From contig JANXXS010000183.1 in assembly GCA_025350505.1 (NCBI GenBank), forward strand, positions 1 through 34,060: a stretch of DNA of 34,060 nucleotides, given 5' to 3'. Each line of letters opens with the position of its first letter. Positions within the stretch are counted from its first letter, which is position 1. The notes under the pieces were generated by a model. The model made no database searches. It saw only the letters and a list, made by a program, of their open reading frames with translations, and was not told the DNA's origin. Source of the DNA: Burkholderiales bacterium (lineage in GTDB: Bacteria > Pseudomonadota > Gammaproteobacteria > Burkholderiales > Burkholderiaceae_C). Shown piece after piece: positions 26,841 through 34,060 of the stretch. The position numbers and the translations under genes are program-made.

Positions 26841-27237
26841 GCAAGCGGATGACGAAGCGCGAATTCCAGGAGTCGCTGGGGGTACTCAACCCGGTCGGCC
26901 ATGTCGTGCTGGCGTTCGCGAACGACGCGATCGCCGGCGACGCGAGGGCGGACCTGCTGCAGGGGGCTTCGCTGTCGAGGACATCCTCAGCTACACCTCT
27001 GCCGAGCTGTTCCCCGATCTTGAGGAAATGATCCGCAATGCGAGCGATGCGGCCGGCTTCGGCTACGAGATCAACCTGATGCGCCGCTACCTGGCGCTCG
27101 CCGGCGAAGGATGCGGCTGGCTCGTCGTCTACGCGCCGGAAGACGACCAGGTCGCCAAGGTCACGAAGATCGCCGAGCGCTTCGGCGCCAAGACGGCGGT
27201 GCGCTACGGGCGACTGGTCAACGAAGACCTGGTCTGA
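26837..27237 (+). pseudogene. Small conserved-looking gene of unknown function split by a frameshift near a G5 run
   Basis: ATG 26837 (overlaps livM stop): MSKRMTKREFQESLGVLNPVGHVVLAFANDAIAGDARADLLQ then a shift to the -1 frame gives GFAVEDILSYTSAELFPDLEEMIRNASDAAGFGYEINLMRRYLALAGEGCGWLVVYAPEDDQVAKVTKIAERFGAKTAVRYGRLVNEDLV. Confidence 0.65.
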
Positions 27238-27249
27238 GCGCGCCCGGCG

Positions 27250-28263
27250 CTACGGCCTCAGGCCGAAGCGCTCGACCAGCAGCGCCTTGACGGCGCTTTT
27301 GGTGGCCGCGTCGGCCGCCGCGTCATAGCCGGCGACCAGGCCCTTGCCGATGCACTTGTCCGCGAGCGAGAGCGGGCGTCCGGTATCGACGTTGACGATC
27401 TCGTGGGCGGCCGTTTCCTCGAGGTTGCAGCGGGCGCCGCTCGGCACGTCGGCGACACGGATCATGTCCGGGTTCGAGACGTTGTCGAAGCCGTGGTGCG
27501 CGCCCGGGAAGGCCATCGTTGCGATGTCGTTGCCGGCGGCGCGCAGCCGCTCGGCGTAGCGCGTGCAGGCGGCGGCCGAGGTGAGCACGTCGTCCTGGCC
27601 GATGAAGATGCGCTGCGGGCCGGGCTCGGCCTTGGTGTCGCCGGCGAGGTGGACATTGCAATCCGGGTAGAGCGCGATGTAGGCGGCAAAGCGCAGCCCT
27701 GGCGTGCCGAAGGCGGCCGCGAACCGGCTCTGCGCGACGCCCAGCACGGTGCCGCCGCCGGATGAAAAGCCCATCACGGCGATGCGCGCCGGGTCGATGC
27801 GCGGATGCTTCGCGAGCAGCGCCAGCGCACGCTCGGCGTCGACGATGCGCGCCAGCCGGCCGATCGAGTCGGGCATCGTCATCAGGCTCGCGCCGGTGGC
27901 GACGGCGCCGCGGCCGCTGAAGCTGTCGAGGGTGAAGACGGCGATGCCGAGCGCGTTCAACTCCTCGCGCCAGACGACCTGGTTGGCGATCGCGCCGGCG
28001 TCGCCGTGCAGCAGCAGCACCGCCGGCAGGCGCGGCGCGGCGACGAAGGGCAGGCTGAGCTCGCCGGCGATCGTCGCTGCCGCCGCGCCCTCCTGCGTGC
28101 TGCCGAGCAGTTGCGCCCGCGTCAGCGTCAGCGTCGGCAGCGCGTGGACCTCGATGCGAAAAGTCGGCGGCGCGGCGGCCGCTGCGTTCGCCGCGGCGGC
28201 AAGAAGGAGTGTCGCCAGCACGCGACCCGTGGCGAAAACGCCCGATCCGAGAGGCCGTGTCAC
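27250..28263 (-). CDS. Dienelactone hydrolase-like alpha/beta hydrolase, exported
   Basis: GTG start at 28263; hydrophobic N-terminus; LPAVLLLHGDAGAIANQ, VMGFSSGGGTVLGVAQ nucleophile elbow, FPGAHHGFDN. Confidence 0.85.
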   Translation of the reverse strand: MTRPLGSGVFATGRVLATLLLAAAANAAAAAPPTFRIEVHALPTLTLTRAQLLGSTQEGAAAATIAGELSLPFVAAPRLPAVLLLHGDAGAIANQVVWREELNALGIAVFTLDSFSGRGAVATGASLMTMPDSIGRLARIVDAERALALLAKHPRIDPARIAVMGFSSGGGTVLGVAQSRFAAAFGTPGLRFAAYIALYPDCNVHLAGDTKAEPGPQRIFIGQDDVLTSAAACTRYAERLRAAGNDIATMAFPGAHHGFDNVSNPDMIRVADVPSGARCNLEETAAHEIVNVDTGRPLSLADKCIGKGLVAGYDAAADAATKSAVKALLVERFGLRP

Positions 28264-29337
28264 TCAGCTCCCCTCGGCGAACAGCCCGCCCGTGCTCTTG
28301 GGCGGCGCGACACCGAGGTGCCGGTAGGCGGCCAGCGTGGCGATGCGGCCGCGCGGCGTTCTCTGCAAAAAGCCCTGCTGGATGAGAAAGGGCTCGATCA
28401 CGTCCTCGATCGTGTCGCGCTCCTCGCCGATCGCCGCGGCGACGTTGTCGAGGCCGACCGGGCCGCCGTCGAAGCGGTGGACCACCGCTTCGAGCAGCTT
28501 TCGGTCCATCACGTCGAGGCCGTGCGGGTCGACGTCGAGCATGGCCAAGGCCAGGTCGGCGAGCGGCCGGGTGATCTGGCCGGTGCCTTTGACGTCGGCG
28601 TAGTCGCGCACCCGGCGCAGCAGCCGGTTCGCCACCCGCGGCGTGCCGCGCGAGCGGCGCGCGATCTCGTAGCCGCCCTCGTCGTCGAGCTCGACCTTGA
28701 GCAGGCGGGCCGAGCGGCGCACGATCGTCGCCAGCTCCTCGGCCGAATAGAACTCGAGCCGGGCGACGATGCCGAAACGGTCGCGCAGCGGGTTGGTCAG
28801 CATGCCGGCCCGCGTCGTCGCGCCGACCAGGGTGAAGGGCTGCAGCTCGAGCTTGATCGAGCGTGCCGCCGGGCCCTCGCCGATCATGATGTCGATCTGG
28901 TAGTCCTCGAGCGCCGGGTAGAGGATCTCCTCGACGATCGGCGAGAGGCGATGGATCTCGTCGATGAAGAGGACGTCGTTTTTCTCGAGGTTGGTCAGGA
29001 TCGCGGCCAGGTCCTTGGGCTTCTCCAGCACCGGCCCCGAGGTCGAGCGCAGGTTGACGCCGAGCTCGGTGGCGATGATGTGGCTGAGCGTCGTCTTGCC
29101 GAGCCCGGGCGGGCCGAACAGCAGCACGTGGTCCATCGCCTCGCTGCGCATCTTCGCGGCGCCGATGAAGATCTCGAGCTGCTCGCGCGCCTTGGTCTGG
29201 CCGATGTATTCGGCCAGGCCCTTGGGCCGCAGCGCCCGCTCGATCGCCTCTTCGATGGGCGAGGCCGGCGTGGCGCCGACGACGCGCAGCGTGCCGCCCG
29301 GCGGTGGCGTCCCGAAGTCATCGGTCTGGATCGACAT
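28264..29337 (-). CDS. ruvB: Holliday junction branch migration ATPase RuvB
   Basis: [126 protein letters not shown]. Confidence 0.98.
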   Translation of the reverse strand: MSIQTDDFGTPPPGGTLRVVGATPASPIEEAIERALRPKGLAEYIGQTKAREQLEIFIGAAKMRSEAMDHVLLFGPPGLGKTTLSHIIATELGVNLRSTSGPVLEKPKDLAAILTNLEKNDVLFIDEIHRLSPIVEEILYPALEDYQIDIMIGEGPAARSIKLELQPFTLVGATTRAGMLTNPLRDRFGIVARLEFYSAEELATIVRRSARLLKVELDDEGGYEIARRSRGTPRVANRLLRRVRDYADVKGTGQITRPLADLALAMLDVDPHGLDVMDRKLLEAVVHRFDGGPVGLDNVAAAIGEERDTIEDVIEPFLIQQGFLQRTPRGRIATLAAYRHLGVAPPKSTGGLFAEGS

Positions 29338-29382
29338 GGCGCATTATCGAGGGCCTTGAACCCACAAACTCGACACGCTCCC

Positions 29383-29889
29383 ATGATCCTCGACCGCTCC
29401 TGGCGCCTGCTGCGCCGCTGCACCCTGGCGATCCCGCTCGCCGCGCTTTCCGCTTTCGCCGTCGCCCACGACTCGAGCGTCGGCGACATCCGCATGGTGC
29501 ATGCCTTCGCCACGCCCTCGCTGGCCGGTTCGAGCAACGGCGCGGCCTACTTCGCTACCCTGGAGAACACCGGTGACAAACCCGACCGCCTGCTTCGCGC
29601 CAGCACGCCGGTGGCGGCCAGCGTCGAGCTGCACAACATGGGCATGGATCCTCAGGGCGTGATGCGCATGCGCGAGGTCGACGCCATCGTCCTGGCGCCC
29701 AAGGCGTCGATCAAGATGCGCCCGGGCATGGGCTTTCACCTCATGCTCGTCGGCCTGCGCCAGCCCTTGAAAGAGGGCGCGACCTTTCCGATGACGCTGA
29801 CCTTCGAGCACGCCGGCAAGGTCGAGGTCAAGGTCGTCGTGCAGACGCCGCGCGCCGACGCCGCGTCGGCCGTCATGCACATGCATTGA
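29383..29889 (+). CDS. PCu(A)C-type periplasmic copper chaperone
   Basis: IRMVHAFATPSLAGSSNGAAYFATLENTGDKPDRLLRASTPVAASVELHNMGMDPQGVMRMREVDAIVLAPKASIKMRPGMGFHLMLVGLRQPLKEG; H-x10-M-type copper residues; MHMH C-terminus. Confidence 0.92.
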   Translation: MILDRSWRLLRRCTLAIPLAALSAFAVAHDSSVGDIRMVHAFATPSLAGSSNGAAYFATLENTGDKPDRLLRASTPVAASVELHNMGMDPQGVMRMREVDAIVLAPKASIKMRPGMGFHLMLVGLRQPLKEGATFPMTLTFEHAGKVEVKVVVQTPRADAASAVMHMH

Positions 29890-29917
29890 CGAGCGAGCGC
29901 GCCGTCGCGGCGGCTGC

Positions 29918-30490
29918 CTACTTCGCCAGCGCGCGCAGGGCGAGCTTGATGCCGGCCGAGACCTCGACGTCGGCCGGCAGCGTCTTCAAGGTCGCCGCTG
30001 CCTCGCGATCGCTGTAGCCGAGCGCGACGAGCGCCTGCAGGATGTCGGCCTGCGCCGTCGAGGCGACGCTGGCCGGCGCCGCGACGACGTCGCCGAGCTT
30101 GCCCTTCAGCTCGAGCAGCAGCCGCTCGGCGGTCTTCTTGCCGATGCCCGGCACCTTGATCAGACGGCCGCTCTCCTGCATCGCCACCGCCTGCGCCAGC
30201 TCGTCGACCGAGAGGCCCGAAAGAATCGAGAGCGCGGTGCGCGGCCCGACGCCGGAGATCTTGACGAGCAATCGAAACGTGGCCCGCTCGCCGTGCGTGA
30301 GAAAGCCGAACAGCACTTGCGCGTCTTCGCGAACGACGAAATGGGTGAGCAGCGTCACCTTCTCGCCGAGCCCCGGCAGGTTGTAGAAGCTCGACATCGG
30401 CACGTCGACCTCGTAGCCGACGCCGCCTACGTCGACGAGCAATTGCGGCGGCGATTTTTCCGCGATGGTGCCGACCAGACGTCCGATCAT
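29918..30490 (-). CDS. ruvA: Holliday junction DNA helicase RuvA
   Basis: [39 protein letters not shown]...[23 protein letters not shown]...[21 protein letters not shown]. Confidence 0.97.
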   Translation of the reverse strand: MIGRLVGTIAEKSPPQLLVDVGGVGYEVDVPMSSFYNLPGLGEKVTLLTHFVVREDAQVLFGFLTHGERATFRLLVKISGVGPRTALSILSGLSVDELAQAVAMQESGRLIKVPGIGKKTAERLLLELKGKLGDVVAAPASVASTAQADILQALVALGYSDREAAATLKTLPADVEVSAGIKLALRALAK

Positions 30491-30661
30491 GTCGCTGATT
30501 ATCCGGGGCTCCGCGATGGCGTTCGCTTTCCGCGCGCTCAGCCGCGGCGGTCGGCCTGCGGGCCGACTGCCTTGCGCTGCTCGCGCTCGGGGCGTGCTGC
30601 AGCGACAACCGGATTCGGACATGGCGGACAAGACCGACCTCAGACGCAGGGAAATCAAGGC

Positions 30662-31693
30662 ATGCATACACTTGCGCCGCCGCCTCGGACCCCAGCCCGC
30701 TTGATCCTCCGCCACGCCTTCATCCCGCCGGACAACGCCCGCCTCGCCAACCTCGCCGGCGGCTTCGACGAGAACCTGCGCACGCTGGCGGCGGCCTTCG
30801 ACGTGAAGCTGCAGCGGCGCAACGAGTCGTTCCGCGTCGAGGGGACGAAGGCCAACGCGGAGCGCGCGGTGGCGCTGCTGCAGCAACTCTACGGGCGCGC
30901 AGCACGGCCGATCGGCGCCGAGGAGCTCGAGCTGGCCATCCTCGAGGCGATGTCCGACGAGGGCGCGCGCAGCGAGGCAGGGTCGCGCGGCGCGAGCATG
31001 TCGCCGAGCGCGGCAGAGACCGGCCCCGACCTGCGCCTGCGCACACGCCGCAGCGACCTCGCGGGCCGCACGCCGAACCAGGTCGCCTACCTGAAGAACA
31101 TCCTCGGCCACGACATCACGTTCGGCATCGGCCCGGCCGGCACCGGCAAGACCTACCTCGCGGTGGCCTGCGCCGTCGACGCGCTCGAGCGCAATGCGGT
31201 GCAGCGCATCATCCTGACGCGGCCGGCGGTCGAGGCCGGCGAGCGGCTCGGCTTCCTGCCCGGCGACCTGGCGCAGAAGGTCGATCCGTATCTTCGCCCG
31301 CTCTACGACGCGCTCTACGAGCTGATGGGGCTGGACCGCGTGAACAAGGCCTTCGAGAAGGCGACGCTCGAGGTCGCGCCGCTCGCCTTCATGCGCGGCC
31401 GCACGCTCAACCACGCCTTCGTCATCCTCGACGAGGCGCAGAACACGACGCCCGAGCAGATGAAGATGTTCCTGACGCGCGTCGGCTTCGGCGCGAAGGC
31501 GGTGGTCACCGGTGACGTCAGCCAGATCGACCTGCCCAAAGGCACCGACTCGGGCCTGGTCGAGGCCGAGCGCATCCTGCGCAAGGTCGAGGGCATTGCC
31601 ACGACCCACTTCACTTCGGCCGACGTGGTGCGCCATCCGCTCGTGGCGCGGATCGTCGAGGCCTATGGACGCGCGGACAAGGACCGGCGCTGA
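30662..31693 (+). CDS. PhoH family protein
   Basis: ATG 30662 ([39 protein letters not shown]); [60 protein letters not shown]. Confidence 0.95.
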   Translation: MHTLAPPPRTPARLILRHAFIPPDNARLANLAGGFDENLRTLAAAFDVKLQRRNESFRVEGTKANAERAVALLQQLYGRAARPIGAEELELAILEAMSDEGARSEAGSRGASMSPSAAETGPDLRLRTRRSDLAGRTPNQVAYLKNILGHDITFGIGPAGTGKTYLAVACAVDALERNAVQRIILTRPAVEAGERLGFLPGDLAQKVDPYLRPLYDALYELMGLDRVNKAFEKATLEVAPLAFMRGRTLNHAFVILDEAQNTTPEQMKMFLTRVGFGAKAVVTGDVSQIDLPKGTDSGLVEAERILRKVEGIATTHFTSADVVRHPLVARIVEAYGRADKDRR

Positions 31694-32159
31694 GCCGCCG
31701 GCGCTGCCGCGCGAGCAACTGATGCTGGCGTTGCAGATCGCCGGGCGGAGCGCGCGACATGTGCTGCCACGGCATCGCGTCGCGCGCTGGTTGCGCGCCG
31801 CGCTGACGGCGCCGGCCGAGCTCACGGTGCGCGTCGTCGACGAGGAAGAGGCGCGCGCCCTGAATCGCGACTTCCGCGGCAAGGACTACGCCACCAACGT
31901 GCTGACCTTCGACTACGAGCGCGCGCCGGTCGTCGTCGCCGACATCGTGCTCTGCGCTCCGGTCGTCGAGCAAGAGGCGCGCGAGCAGGGCGTCGCGATC
32001 GAGGCGCACTACGCGCACCTGCTGGTGCACGGGGTGTTGCATGCGCAGGGTTTCGACCACGAGGCCGAGGCCGACGCACTGGCGATGGAAGCGCGCGAGA
32101 GCCGGATCGTCGTCGGCCTGGGCTTTGCCGATCCCTACGCCGGCTCGACCGTGACCTGA
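31665..32159 (+). CDS. ybeY: Endoribonuclease YbeY
   Basis: [48 protein letters not shown] metal motif. Start uncertain (31665 or 31722). Confidence 0.93.
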   Translation: MDARTRTGAEPPALPREQLMLALQIAGRSARHVLPRHRVARWLRAALTAPAELTVRVVDEEEARALNRDFRGKDYATNVLTFDYERAPVVVADIVLCAPVVEQEAREQGVAIEAHYAHLLVHGVLHAQGFDHEAEADALAMEARESRIVVGLGFADPYAGSTVT

Positions 32160-33073
32160 GCGCGCCGCGCCGGCAGCATCACCGAGGCGATCGCCACCAG
32201 CACGAGCACGATCGCGGCGCCGTCCTGCCAGTGCAGCTGCTCGTGCAGCCACCAGGCGCCCGAGACCGTGCCGAGCACCGGGATCAGCATCACCGACATG
32301 CTCGAGGCGACCGGCGGCAGGTTTCTGGCCATGATCAGCCAGATCGCCTGGGCAAAGCCGAAGATCAGCAGCGCGTTGTAGGCGATCGCACCCATCGTCG
32401 CGGTGCCCGGCGCGACCCAGCGGTCGCGCTCGAAGGCGACCGTCGCCACTGTCATGACCAGCGTGCTCGCCAGCGTCATCCAGAAGACGATCGCGAGCGT
32501 CGGCGCGGCGATCGGCGTGCGCCGCATCTGCTGCGTGCCGAGCGCCCAGACGAAGGCCGCGAACAGCATGCCGAAGGCCGCCAGCGGCCGGCCGGAGATC
32601 GTGCCGAACTCGTGCCAGAGCAGCAGGGCGACGCCGGCGCCGGCGGCGACGATGCCGGCGATGTGGCGCGGCTTCAGCCGCTCGCCGAAAAGCGCCACGC
32701 CCCAGAGCGCGGAAAAGATCGGCATCGTGTAGCCGAGGATCGCGGCGCGCCCCGACGAGAGCGCCTGGATCGCCAGAATCGCGATCAGGTGCCAGACGAT
32801 CATGTTCGTGAGCGAGAGCTTGGCCAGCTCGGGCCAGTCGGCGCGGGCGATGCGGAAGGGCACGCGGCGCAGGCGCAGCAGCGCCCACAGCACCGGCAGG
32901 CCGAGCCACATCGACAGGGTGCGAAAGGCGAGCGGTGGAAAGCCGGTCACGCCGACTTTCATGATCGGCCAGTTGATGCCCCAGACGATCGTCAGGAGCG
33001 CCAGCAGCCAGATGTCGCGGGCGCTGAAGACGTGATGCGATGCGGTGGCCGGCGCGGCCGTGTCGTTGCTCAG
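32135..33073 (-). CDS. EamA/DMT-family transporter
   Basis: Multi-[45 protein letters not shown]...; start assigned to CTG at 33073 ([16 protein letters not shown]) with GAGG upstream, since no ATG/GTG/TTG was seen near the N-terminus. 3' end overlaps ybeY convergently by ~25 bp. Confidence 0.85.
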   Translation of the reverse strand: MSNDTAAPATASHHVFSARDIWLLALLTIVWGINWPIMKVGVTGFPPLAFRTLSMWLGLPVLWALLRLRRVPFRIARADWPELAKLSLTNMIVWHLIAILAIQALSSGRAAILGYTMPIFSALWGVALFGERLKPRHIAGIVAAGAGVALLLWHEFGTISGRPLAAFGMLFAAFVWALGTQQMRRTPIAAPTLAIVFWMTLASTLVMTVATVAFERDRWVAPGTATMGAIAYNALLIFGFAQAIWLIMARNLPPVASSMSVMLIPVLGTVSGAWWLHEQLHWQDGAAIVLVLVAIASVMLPARRAQVTVEPA

Positions 33074-34060
33074 GGGCGCCTCAGGTAGCGCTTGCGCCAG
33101 AAGAACACGCTCATGCCGGCGCCGAGGCCGAACATGACCGCGAAGATGATCCAGAAGCCGGTCGGGCTGTGGATCAGCGGCAGGCCCTCGAAGTTCATGC
33201 CGAAAAAACCGGTCACGAAGTTGAGTGGCAGGAAGATCGCGGTCAGCACCGTGAGCGCCCGCATGATGTCGTTGGTGCGGTTGTTCTGCTCCGAAAAGTG
33301 CATCTGCACCGCGGTCTCGGCCGACGATTCGAGCCGGCGCACGTGCGTGAGCACGCGCTCGATGTGCTCGAGCACGTCGCGCGAGCGCAGGCGCAGCTGC
33401 TCGCGCTCGCGCTGCACCTTGGGATCGGTCTCGGCCGGCCACTCCTCGAGCGCGTCGATCCATTCGACGATGGCGGCGCGCTGATCCTCGCAGGTGTCTT
33501 CGAGCAGGCGCAGCGAATTGCGCGAGTCGAACAGCGTGCGCAGGTTGCCGGACCGCGCATTCGGCGCGACGAGCTGCTTTTGCAGGTAGTCGATCTGCTT
33601 CGAGAGCAGCCGGCGCAGCTCGAGGTAGCTGTCGACCATGTAGTTGACCATGCGCAGCATCAGGTCGGCCGGGCCGGTCGGCATCCGCGTGGCGGCCCGG
33701 CCCTCGCCGCCCGAGGCCTGGTTCTTCAGCCGCTCGGCGAAGTAGTCGCGCACCAGGCAATCGGTCGGGTGCACGGTGAGCAGCACCCGGTCGAAGACGG
33801 CGAAGCCGACCGGGCTGGTGTCGATCGCCTCGAGCGCCGCGCGCGCCGTCGCCGGCGTGCCGGTCTCGTCGTCGGCGAACAGCCGCTCGCTGCCGGCGCC
33901 GGCGGCGAGCCGGCGGAACACGAGCAGGTCGTACTCCGAGGTGTAGTCGAAGTGCGAGGGCAGCTGGTTGTTGAGCAGGTCGCTGATGTGCAGGTCGTAG
34001 AGCTGGCTGCCGGTCCAGCGCTGCAGCGCCGCCTGCACGTCGGCGGCGCCGACCTCGAAC
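33070..34060 (-). CDS. corA: CorA-family magnesium/cobalt transporter (5' end beyond window)
   Basis: [54 protein letters not shown] contains GMN and two terminal TMs; reading frame stays open to the window edge. Confidence 0.92.
   Translation of the reverse strand, partial: FEVGAADVQAALQRWTGSQLYDLHISDLLNNQLPSHFDYTSEYDLLVFRRLAAGAGSERLFADDETGTPATARAALEAIDTSPVGFAVFDRVLLTVHPTDCLVRDYFAERLKNQASGGEGRAATRMPTGPADLMLRMVNYMVDSYLELRRLLSKQIDYLQKQLVAPNARSGNLRTLFDSRNSLRLLEDTCEDQRAAIVEWIDALEEWPAETDPKVQREREQLRLRSRDVLEHIERVLTHVRRLESSAETAVQMHFSEQNNRTNDIMRALTVLTAIFLPLNFVTGFFGMNFEGLPLIHSPTGFWIIFAVMFGLGAGMSVFFWRKRYLRRP

Noticed and set aside
26955-26975. Programmed -1 ribosomal frameshift at CAGGGGGCT
   Set aside because: Only a simple G5 run with single-tRNA re-pairing; no X-XXY-YYZ heptamer or obvious downstream pseudoknot identified. 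Deletion or sequencing error is more likely.

Overview
This GC-rich window looks like a betaproteobacterial (Burkholderiales-like) chromosome. It is densely coding, with no rRNA, tRNA, CRISPR array or transposase that I could recognise. From left to right it contains: the end of one branched-chain/aromatic-acid ABC transporter cluster (livH partial, livM, livG, livF); a TonB-dependent receptor with a TTG start; a minus-strand block (Tat-like DsrE-type protein, pobA-like hydroxylase, NAD-dependent epimerase); a DUF3391/HD-GYP protein preceded by a sigma-28-like promoter; an output-less PAS protein; a 1143-aa Thr/Lys/Asp/Ser/Gly-rich orphan protein; a metabolic run (cfa-like, DUF1840, PEBP/YbhB-like, histidine phosphatase, D-threonine aldolase-like); a phospholipase D-family putative lipoprotein; a Crp/Fnr regulator; an IclR regulator followed by a second liv cluster in a different order (G-F-K-H-M) and a frameshifted small gene; a dienelactone hydrolase-like protein; ruvB and ruvA split by an opposite-strand PCu(A)C gene; phoH, ybeY, an EamA transporter and corA (partial). 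The most interesting signal is a duplicated promoter plus micro-ORF unit around the PLD gene. Two 33-aa predicted single-TM peptides (MKTRYDDIATTLIGVAFCFVCVSMIVASLVGAA and MKTLYDDVANALVSVTFAVALVSTLVTVLVGAA, 18/33 identical) each have a conserved leader with an inverted repeat about 25 nt before the ATG and a perfect GTGA-N6-TCAC site about 120 nt upstream. One of these sites lies in the divergent intergenic region of a Crp-family gene whose recognition helix (SREMVNRV) carries the CRP-type R-E...R residues. The micro-ORF at 18261-18362 is below the length cutoff of the supplied ORF track.
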